This document shows positions 31,460 through 37,518 of a DNA stretch of 37,518 bases, piece after piece. A program made the translations under genes and the position numbers. Numbering within the stretch: the stretch's first letter is position 1; every line of letters begins with the position of its first letter. Origin of the DNA: Bacteroidales bacterium. Its GTDB lineage: Bacteria > Bacteroidota > Bacteroidia > Bacteroidales > VadinHA17. The stretch covers positions 1 to 37,518 of the forward strand of contig JAIPBU010000037.1 in assembly GCA_021738535.1 (NCBI GenBank), read 5' to 3'. The notes under the pieces were generated by a model. That model had not been told where the DNA came from, did not search any database, and saw only the letters and a list, made by a program, of their open reading frames with translations.

Positions 31460-31488
31460 TTTGTGTTCTCAGGAATTTTGTATCTTGC
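31460..31488 (+). promoter_or_regulatory. Possible promoter of the hyp-pepP operon
   Basis: TTTG at 31460-31463 and TATCTTGC at 31481-31488 resemble the Bacteroidetes promoter, with a 17-bp gap (19-21 expected) and one mismatch in the -7 element. It would give a leader of about 145 nt before hypE. Confidence 0.35.
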
Positions 31489-31506
31489 AAATCAATACAG
31501 ATTAAG

Positions 31507-31596
31507 ATGATACATCAGCTTACATACTGTTTTATGTATAACCGCCTGGGAAAAAGGTTGTATGAATGCTGGATGTTCTATAGTTTATCCCTCTGA
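31507..31596 (+). CDS. Possible small leader ORF upstream of hypE
   Basis: A 29-codon ORF from ATG 31507 to TGA 31594-31596, reading MIHQLTYCFMYNRLGKRLYE and ending CWMFYSLSL. It starts about 12 nt after the predicted transcription start. It is rich in Tyr, Cys, Met and Phe and has no proline, so it is not an obvious proline attenuator. It may be chance. Confidence 0.2.
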   Translation: MIHQLTYCFMYNRLGKRLYECWMFYSLSL

Positions 31597-31641
31597 TATA
31601 TTTTTTTCCAAGACTTTTTTATACAGACAGATTTAACAGAT

Positions 31642-32442
31642 ATGAAAGGATTGATATTTAATATCAAGAGATATGCAATACATGACGGACCGGGTATCAG
31701 GGTGACATTCTTTATGAAAGGTTGCCCGCTTGCATGCTGGTGGTGTCACAATCCGGAGGGTATAAGTTCCGGTATCCAGGAAATTGACAGGACCGACCGT
31801 ATAGGCAGTAAGGAATTCACAGTAAAGGAGACCGTTGGTAAGTATTATTCAAGTAATGAGCTGCTTGATATTGCAAAAAAAGACCTGGTTTTTATTGAGG
31901 AATCAGGAGGAGGAATTACATTTTCCGGGGGCGAACCGCTTGTTCAACCTGATTTTTTGCTTGAATCCTTAAAGGTGTTCAGGAATGAAGGACTGCATAC
32001 AACCATTGATACCTCGGGATTTGCAGACCGGGAAGTTATAGACTCAATATTACCGTATACTGAGCTGTTCCTCTTTGATATTAAACACATGGACCCGGGT
32101 AAGCATAAGCATTATACCGGTGTTTCAAATTCATTGATACTTGACAATTATAAATACATTATAGGCAAAGGGAAAAAAGTAGTTATCAGGATACCCGTAA
32201 TTCCGGGCATAAATGACGGGGAGGAAGAAATACGGGCTTTCAGGGATTTTATTGATGCAGAAGCAGGCGGAAATGTATCCAGGATAGATCTTCTGGCATA
32301 TCACAAAATTGGAAGCTCCAAGTACAAACGATTTAAGCTTGATTACAAAATGCAGGGAGTTGAGCAACCATCATCAGAAAGAATGAATGAATTAAAAAGA
32401 TATTTTGAAGAAAGTGGAATTAATGTAAAGATTGGAGGATAA
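31642..32442 (+). CDS. hypE: Glycyl-radical enzyme activase (HypD-activating type)
   Basis: A radical-SAM enzyme (266 aa) predicted to install the glycyl radical on the adjacent dehydratase. It begins KGLIFNIKRYAIHDGPGIR, then the cluster motif GCPLACWWC with Cys28, Cys32 and Cys35, then CHNPEG, and the SAM-binding SGGEPL near residue 95. These three cysteines are the only ones in the protein. The ferredoxin-like insert with two extra Fe-S clusters, usual in activases other than that of pyruvate formate-lyase, is missing. The gene ends 6 bp before hypD, so co-expression is near certain. The name rests on this context. Confidence 0.88.
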   Translation: MKGLIFNIKRYAIHDGPGIRVTFFMKGCPLACWWCHNPEGISSGIQEIDRTDRIGSKEFTVKETVGKYYSSNELLDIAKKDLVFIEESGGGITFSGGEPLVQPDFLLESLKVFRNEGLHTTIDTSGFADREVIDSILPYTELFLFDIKHMDPGKHKHYTGVSNSLILDNYKYIIGKGKKVVIRIPVIPGINDGEEEIRAFRDFIDAEAGGNVSRIDLLAYHKIGSSKYKRFKLDYKMQGVEQPSSERMNELKRYFEESGINVKIGG

Positions 32443-32448
32443 AAGGAC

Positions 32449-34818
32449 ATGAAACTTACAGAAAGAGTAAAGCAACTAAGACAAAACAGCCTTGATGCAA
32501 CTGAGCATATATCATCAGAGAGGGCAGAGCTCGTAACCCGCTTTTATAAAAGCGGCCCGGCAGGGGAGCTATCTGTACCCATGCTGAGGGCTTATGCCTT
32601 TGAGTATATTCTTAAGAATAAAAAGATTTGCATCAATGAGGGAGAACTAATAGTTGGAGAAAGAGGCCCTGCGCCAAAGGCTACCCCAACTTACCCGGAG
32701 ATCAATGTACATTCAATTGAAGATCTTGAAATACTGGATACACGGGAAAAAGTGTCTTTCAAGGTAAGTGACAGGGTGAAAGAGATTTACAGGGAAGAGG
32801 TTATACCTTACTGGAAAGGTAAGAGTAACAGGGATAAGGTAATGAAAGCCATGACACCTGCCTGGAAAAAGGCTTATAAGGCTGGTGTGTTTACGGAATT
32901 CCAGGAACAGAGAGCTCCCGGACATACAGTACTGGGTTATAAACTCTACAATAATGGCTTCCTGGATCTGAAAAAAGAGATTGACGAGAGTATCCGGGGA
33001 CTGGACTATTTTAATGATCCGCTTGCCTATGATAAGCACGAGGAACTTAAAGCGATGGACGTAGCCTGCGATGCAATTATCATGTATGCTGAAAGAAATG
33101 CTGATGAACTTGAAAGGCTGGCATCAGGTACGGAAGATCAAAAACGTAAAGGTGAACTGATAGAGATGGCCCGTATATGTCGTAAAGTGCCGGCCAATGC
33201 ACCTGAAACCTTCCACGAGATGCTGCAGCATTACTGGTTTATACACCTTGGTGTAGTTACTGAACTCAATCCGTGGGACTCATTTAATCCCGGCAGGCTT
33301 GATCAGCACCTTTACCCTGTTTTCCGTAAGGATATTGAAAAGGGAAACCTGACTGAAGAAGAAGCTTATGAATTACTGGGCAGCTTCTGGGTGAAATTTA
33401 ATAACCATCCTTCACCACCCAAGATTGGTGTGACAGCTCAGGAGAGCAACACATTCACGGATTTTGCGCTGATAAACCTGGGGGGACTGAAACCTGACGG
33501 CACTGATGCCGTCAATGAAATGACCTACATGCTGCTGGATGTAATAAAGGAGATGAGGATACTTCAACCCAGTTCCATGGTGCAGATATCGAATAAAAAT
33601 CCTGACAGGTTTATTCACAAGGCTCTTGATATCATTAAAACAGGCTTCGGCCAGCCATCCTGCTTTAATACAGATGCAATTATACAGGAATTGCTCAGGC
33701 AGGGAAAGTCGATCCTGGATGCGCGTAACGGGGGAGCCTCGGGTTGTGTCGAGACAGGAGCTTTTGGAACTGAGTCCTACTGGCTGACTGGTTATTTTAA
33801 CCTGGCAAAGATCCTTGAAATAACACTTTATAACGGGAAGGATCCCCGCACGGGTGAAACAATCGGTTTACGTACCGGAGAGCCCGGGGATTTTGAAGAT
33901 TTTGAAGATCTTTTCACTGCCTTCAGTTCACAGCTTGAATATTTTGCTTCAACCAAAATACGGGGTAATAATGTGATTGAAAGGATTTTTTCGAAAAACC
34001 TCCCTGTACCATTCCTCTCCCTGCTGATAGAAGATTGTATAGCTAACGGTCAGGATTACAATGAAGGAGGAACACGCTATAACACAAGTTACATTCAGGG
34101 TGTGGGACTTGGTACAATAACGGATATGTTAAGTTCAATCAGGCATAATATTTACGATGAAAAGAAATATTCATGGAAGCAGCTGATGGATGCTGTTAAG
34201 CATGATTTTGAAGGATTTGAGGAGCTGCAATATGACCTGATATATAATTCTCCAAAGTACGGTAATGATGACGATTATGCGGACCACCATGCAGTGATGG
34301 TATTTGAAGCATTTTATGATGCTGTCAATGGTCACCGCACACCAAGGGGGGCCGTCCACAGAATCAATATGCTTCCAACTACATCTCACGTATATTTTGG
34401 ATCAGTTATAGGTGCAACACCCGATGGCAGGAAAGCATTTATGCCACTGTCCGAAGGCATCTCCCCATTCCAGGGGGTAGACAGGCTGGGGCCCACTGCC
34501 GTTATTAAATCAGCATCAAAGATTGACCATCTGAAGACAGGGGGTACCTTGCTTAACCAGAAGTTCAGTCCCCAGTTTTTTGAGGATGAAGAGAGTTATG
34601 CACAGATAACAGCCCTTATACGCAGCTATTTTAAGCTTGACGGACACCACATTCAGTTCAATGTTGTTAATGCTGACACCTTAAGGGATGCACAGAAGAA
34701 CCCGGAGCTTTACAGGGACCTTATTGTTAGGGTTGCAGGCTACAGTGACTATTTCAACGATCTGGGTGAAGACCTGCAGAATGAGATAATACGAAGAACA
34801 GCACACGAATCAATGTAA
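32449..34818 (+). CDS. hypD: Trans-4-hydroxy-L-proline dehydratase (glycyl radical enzyme)
   Basis: A 789-aa glycyl radical enzyme that should dehydrate trans-4-hydroxy-L-proline to (S)-1-pyrroline-5-carboxylate. The thiyl-radical cysteine is Cys433 and the base Glu435, in SGCVETG. The glycyl-radical loop is RVAGYSD with Gly764. Other HypD pocket positions, as I recall them for the C. difficile enzyme, all appear one residue earlier: Phe151, His159, Asp277, Ser333, Tyr449 and Thr644. Long phrases such as FQEQRAPGHT and PKYGNDDDYAD also fit HypD. Glycerol or choline lyase is excluded by this pattern. It sits between its activase and aminopeptidase P. It needs anaerobic conditions. Confidence 0.92.
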   Translation: MKLTERVKQLRQNSLDATEHISSERAELVTRFYKSGPAGELSVPMLRAYAFEYILKNKKICINEGELIVGERGPAPKATPTYPEINVHSIEDLEILDTREKVSFKVSDRVKEIYREEVIPYWKGKSNRDKVMKAMTPAWKKAYKAGVFTEFQEQRAPGHTVLGYKLYNNGFLDLKKEIDESIRGLDYFNDPLAYDKHEELKAMDVACDAIIMYAERNADELERLASGTEDQKRKGELIEMARICRKVPANAPETFHEMLQHYWFIHLGVVTELNPWDSFNPGRLDQHLYPVFRKDIEKGNLTEEEAYELLGSFWVKFNNHPSPPKIGVTAQESNTFTDFALINLGGLKPDGTDAVNEMTYMLLDVIKEMRILQPSSMVQISNKNPDRFIHKALDIIKTGFGQPSCFNTDAIIQELLRQGKSILDARNGGASGCVETGAFGTESYWLTGYFNLAKILEITLYNGKDPRTGETIGLRTGEPGDFEDFEDLFTAFSSQLEYFASTKIRGNNVIERIFSKNLPVPFLSLLIEDCIANGQDYNEGGTRYNTSYIQGVGLGTITDMLSSIRHNIYDEKKYSWKQLMDAVKHDFEGFEELQYDLIYNSPKYGNDDDYADHHAVMVFEAFYDAVNGHRTPRGAVHRINMLPTTSHVYFGSVIGATPDGRKAFMPLSEGISPFQGVDRLGPTAVIKSASKIDHLKTGGTLLNQKFSPQFFEDEESYAQITALIRSYFKLDGHHIQFNVVNADTLRDAQKNPELYRDLIVRVAGYSDYFNDLGEDLQNEIIRRTAHESM

Positions 34819-34838
34819 ATAACCAATCAAAAATTATT

Positions 34839-36236
34839 ATGTTTAAAAAAGAAGTATACATTAAGAGAAGAGAGAAATTAAGAGAAACAGTAGGATCAGG
34901 ACTTATACTGCTGCCGGGTAATGACGAAAGCCCGATGAACTATGCCGATAATCCTTTTCATTTTCACCAGGATAGCTCATTTAAATATTTTTTCGGACTT
35001 GATTTCCCATTTCTGGCCGGAATACTTGATTGTGAAACCGGTGAAGATATCATCTTTGGCGATGACCTTACGGTAATAGATTTTGTCTGGATGGGACCTC
35101 AGCCAACAATACTTGAGCGCGCATCAGCTTATGGCATTAAGCGTTCAGAGCCGTTGCAGAAATTGGTTGAAATACTCCAGGAGAACAGGTCGAAAGGCAG
35201 AACTATACATTTTCTGCCTCCATACAGGCCGGAAAATAAAATCAAACTGTTTGAATGGCTGGGGATAACTCCTGCCGAATCACATAAGGAATCATCACCT
35301 GAACTGGTCCGTGCAGTTATTGCACAAAGAAATTATAAGGCTCCATGGGAGATTGAAGAATTAAGAAAAGCAGCAGATATATCAGTAGATATGCATCGCA
35401 CAGCCATGCGTATGGCTGCACCTGGCGTTACAGAAGCAGAAATAACTGCCGCTGTTAATTATGAGGCTGAAAAAGTAGGGGCAAGAATTTCATTCCCGAT
35501 TATAGGAACCATTAATGGGCAGACATTGCACAACCATTACCATGGAAATACCCTGAAGAGCGGACAGATGTTCTTGCTGGATGCAGGCGCTGAGATTGAA
35601 TCGGGATACGCAGCAGACCTGTCCAGTACCGTTCCTGTAGATCCTCATTTTACACAGGTTCAGCGTGATATTTATAATCTTACCCTGGATAGCCATAATA
35701 CATCTATCGATATGCTTAAACCGGGCATAGCCTTTAAAGAGGTTTACCTTGAATCGGCCAGGGTGATTGTAAGGGGCCTTAAAGATATGGGCATTATGAA
35801 AGGTGATGTGGACGATGCCGTTACAAACGGAGCACATGCCCTCTTTTTCCCCTGTGGTCTTGGTCATATGATGGGAATGGATGTCCATGACATGGAGGAC
35901 CTTGGAGAGATCTATGTGGGATGGGATGGTAAGGAACGTCCTAAGCAATTTGGTATCAAATCACTCAGGCTGGGCAGGAAACTTGAACCGGGATTTGTCC
36001 TGACAATTGAACCGGGCATATATTTTATTCCCGAACTGATTGATAAATGGCAAAAAGAAGGGACTAATAAAGACTTCCTGAATTTTGATAAGATTAACCA
36101 GTACAGGGACTTTGGAGGTATAAGGAATGAGGAAGATTTCCTTATCACCGAAACAGGCTACGAACTGCTGGGTAAACCTAAACCTAAGTCAATAGAAGAT
36201 GTAGAAGCAGAACATGCAAAGGACCTGCCTCTTTAA
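34839..36236 (+). CDS. pepP: Xaa-Pro aminopeptidase (aminopeptidase P, M24B)
   Basis: A 465-aa metallopeptidase that removes the N-terminal residue from X-Pro peptides. The N-terminal AMP_N domain (about 1-160) is followed by a pita-bread catalytic domain. Predicted metal ligands are Asp248 (LLDAG), Asp260 (YAADLS), His343 (GLGHMMG), Glu391 (TIEPGIY) and Glu431 (GIRNEED). HNHYHGN at 231-237 is typical for the substrate region. There is no signal peptide, so it is cytoplasmic. It lies 20 bp after hypD; opening X-Pro or X-Hyp bonds would feed the dehydratase. Confidence 0.93.
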   Translation: MFKKEVYIKRREKLRETVGSGLILLPGNDESPMNYADNPFHFHQDSSFKYFFGLDFPFLAGILDCETGEDIIFGDDLTVIDFVWMGPQPTILERASAYGIKRSEPLQKLVEILQENRSKGRTIHFLPPYRPENKIKLFEWLGITPAESHKESSPELVRAVIAQRNYKAPWEIEELRKAADISVDMHRTAMRMAAPGVTEAEITAAVNYEAEKVGARISFPIIGTINGQTLHNHYHGNTLKSGQMFLLDAGAEIESGYAADLSSTVPVDPHFTQVQRDIYNLTLDSHNTSIDMLKPGIAFKEVYLESARVIVRGLKDMGIMKGDVDDAVTNGAHALFFPCGLGHMMGMDVHDMEDLGEIYVGWDGKERPKQFGIKSLRLGRKLEPGFVLTIEPGIYFIPELIDKWQKEGTNKDFLNFDKINQYRDFGGIRNEEDFLITETGYELLGKPKPKSIEDVEAEHAKDLPL

Positions 36237-36327
36237 TTCAGTAAACAGAGCGGTATCACAATAAATCAACACGGAGAACACAGATAATCACGGAGATCTG
36301 AAATCTTAATTCGTTGATCTTAAATCT

Positions 36328-36359
36328 CCTGTCATTCCTGGTTTCGCATGAATGACAGG
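36328..36359 (+). terminator. Hairpin after pepP, possible terminator
   Basis: CCTGTCATTC (36328-36337) and GAATGACAGG (36350-36359) form a perfect 10-bp stem with a 12-nt loop, 92 bp after pepP. The following sequence is only moderately T-rich, so it may be a 3' stabilising hairpin instead. Confidence 0.45.
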
Positions 36360-36486
36360 GGGTTTATGCCTGTTTGCATAATTTTTTGTATCTTATTAGT
36401 GTTAATAGACAAAATGAGTTGATCTCATCCGGACTATCCGGGATAATGGTGTAAAGTTTTGTTTTGATCCGGTTAACAATAATAAG

Positions 36487-37230
36487 GTGGCGGAGAAATT
36501 TTTTAAATATTTTGATCAGAGGTACAGGAAAGATATTCTTAGAGGTCATTCCGGTAGTTACGGTCCGATCGTGACCATTTCCCGGCAGACAGGTTGCGAT
36601 GCAGTGGCTATAGCCAAGAGGCTTGTAACTAAAATGAACAGGGAAACAGGTACATCACAGTGGCGCTGGATTGACAAGCAGGTTCTTTCCGATACGGCTC
36701 GCGAGTTGGACACAGGCACTCATAACGTTGAGAGTTATATCAAGAGACACGAATTATCAGGTCTTTCTGAGATGCTTATGGCTATCTCGGGGAAGTATAT
36801 CAGCGATTCCAAAGTAAAGAAAACCATCAGGGAGGTTGTTCTGACCATTTGCAAGGAAGGCAATGTTGTTCTGGTGGGCAGGGGAGGTGTTGCTCTTACC
36901 ACCTCCGTTAAAAGAGCTCTTCATGTAAGGCTTGTAGCTCCCTTCTACTGGAGGGTCGAGAATATTATGAAAAAGAAAGAGCTTGATATTGAGGCTGCCG
37001 AGGAGTTTGTTGTGGATACAGATGAAAAGAGGTATAACCTTATTCTTAACTTCCTTGATAAGAAACCCCTTAATCTTGACTATCTTTTTGATGCTACAAT
37101 AAACAGGAGTTCTTTTTCGGTGGACCAGGTTGCGGAGACTCTTTGCCTGCTTTATAAGAAACGCATGGAAGCAGTTGCAGACAGCAAATTTACCGGTCGT
37201 AAAGGTCCATTAATGAATGCGTACGGGTAG
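36487..37230 (+). CDS. Cytidylate kinase-like family protein
   Basis: A 247-aa P-loop protein of the AAA_26/cytidylate-kinase-like family. The nucleotide-binding region reads GPIVTISRQTGCDAVAIAKR (about 22-41), a degenerate form of the Cmk P-loop, followed by GNVVLVGRGGVALT (about 125-138), the family's strand and loop. True Cmk proteins have a classic GPxGxGK(S/T) loop, so CMP kinase activity is doubtful. The start is a GTG at 36487; no in-frame ATG lies before residue 50, so GTG is the best choice. It is monocistronic as far as the window shows. Confidence 0.72.
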   Translation: MAEKFFKYFDQRYRKDILRGHSGSYGPIVTISRQTGCDAVAIAKRLVTKMNRETGTSQWRWIDKQVLSDTARELDTGTHNVESYIKRHELSGLSEMLMAISGKYISDSKVKKTIREVVLTICKEGNVVLVGRGGVALTTSVKRALHVRLVAPFYWRVENIMKKKELDIEAAEEFVVDTDEKRYNLILNFLDKKPLNLDYLFDATINRSSFSVDQVAETLCLLYKKRMEAVADSKFTGRKGPLMNAYG

Positions 37231-37240
37231 GAAGGTGAAA

Positions 37241-37289
37241 GACAAAAGACAAAAGACTAAAGACAAAAGACTAAAGACAAAAGACTAAA
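37241..37289. repeat. 14-bp tandem repeat
   Basis: Three perfect copies of GACAAAAGACTAAA (37248-37289), preceded by a half copy GACAAAA (37241-37247). This is low-complexity intergenic DNA just after the cytidylate-kinase-like gene. A second direct repeat, CCTTAACACCCCC, occurs at 37366-37378 and 37380-37392. Confidence 0.85.
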
Positions 37290-37471
37290 GGGTAAGGAGT
37301 GTATATGCAAGGTATGTTATTAGGTGCATATTAATTTATGCGAAGGTTCGTTATAGAAGGAATTACCTTAACACCCCCTCCTTAACACCCCCGGACGATA
37401 AAGCAATATGGCTAAACAAGTAAATATGCATTTTTTTTATTAAATATTTTTTCAAATTAAATAGCAACATT

Positions 37472-37482
37472 AAGTTCTTTGA
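37472..37482 (+). promoter_or_regulatory. boxA-like motif at the window end
   Basis: AAGTTCTTTGA lies in an AT-rich leader-like stretch that runs to the window edge. The wording resembles sequences seen before Bacteroidota 16S rRNA genes, so an rRNA operon may begin just outside. No rRNA sequence is visible here. Confidence 0.35.
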
Positions 37483-37518
37483 CGTACTGGTTTATAATGT
37501 TAACATATTGAGCAATTA

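Larger units (their letters stand above)
31230..31641. other. 412-bp gene-poor regulatory region before hypE
   Basis: AT-rich stretch between divergent genes. It holds a possible hyp promoter (31460-31488), a 29-codon ORF (31507-31596) and a weak 8-bp hairpin, GTATAACC (31536-31543) with GGTTGTAT (31556-31563). No tRNA, recognised riboswitch or longer coding frame is seen. Confidence 0.5.

Noticed and set aside
36263-36300. AACACGGAGAACACAGATAA-like stretch as a regulatory site
   Set aside because: It resembles common low-complexity intergenic sequence, and no symmetry or position relative to a gene supports a function.
37241-37289. CRISPR array
   Set aside because: The 14-bp units are back to back with no spacers; it is a simple tandem repeat.

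Overview
The window looks like a chromosomal core region of a Bacteroidota bacterium, probably of the Bacteroidales/Marinilabiliales type. The evidence is: promoters of the Bacteroidetes form (TTTG, a gap of about 19-21 bp, then TAnnTTTG) before rpsU and before the tRNA-tuf cluster; a TamL-type lipoprotein Omp85; a DUF3467 gene directly after rpoC; an S46 dipeptidyl-peptidase; and a 7TMR-DISM histidine kinase. An oxygen-sensitive glycyl radical enzyme suggests an anaerobic or microaerobic life. Gene assignments rest on reading motifs, lengths and neighbours; no database search was run.

Layout. 1-7.3 kb: a TrmH/SpoU RNA methyltransferase (minus strand), a divergent TamL-like outer-membrane assembly protein, two consecutive sodium-coupled amino-acid transporters (NSS and AGCS families) and a membrane-anchored helix-hairpin-helix protein. 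7.4-8.9 kb: rpsU, a Xer-type tyrosine recombinase and short hpf. 8.9-22.4 kb: the translation/transcription block tRNA-Thr(TGT)-tRNA-Tyr-tRNA-Gly-tRNA-Thr(GGT)-tuf-tRNA-Trp-secE-nusG-rplK-rplA-rplJ-rplL-rpoB-rpoC-DUF3467. It has a clear promoter and a boxA-like sequence in front, and internal hairpins after tuf, after nusG and after rplL.

22.4-28.5 kb: a small lipoprotein, then a tight run DUF2520 protein, KdsC-like phosphatase, UbiA-family prenyltransferase, Maf pyrophosphatase, secreted S46 dipeptidyl-peptidase of the DPP11 (acidic-residue) type, and an unrecognised cysteine-rich protein. 28.5-31.2 kb: two minus-strand genes, an orphan 7TMR-DISM histidine kinase and a secreted unknown. 31.2-31.6 kb is a 412-bp gene-poor regulatory stretch.

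31.6-36.2 kb: an operon of a glycyl-radical activase, a trans-4-hydroxy-L-proline dehydratase (HypD; the proposed active-site positions run in register with my recollection of the clostridial enzyme) and an M24 aminopeptidase P. 36.5-37.2 kb: a cytidylate-kinase-like protein. The last 290 bp hold short tandem repeats and a boxA-like motif that may lead into an rRNA operon outside the window.

As a whole, the accessory genes point to peptide and amino-acid feeding: secreted DPP11 cuts acidic dipeptides from oligopeptides, sodium symporters can import products, aminopeptidase P opens X-Pro (and perhaps X-Hyp) bonds, and HypD/HypE can convert released hydroxyproline to pyrroline-5-carboxylate. 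I saw no mobile element, CRISPR array or phage gene. The hyp-pepP operon, with its cysteine-poor activase, is the most interesting part.
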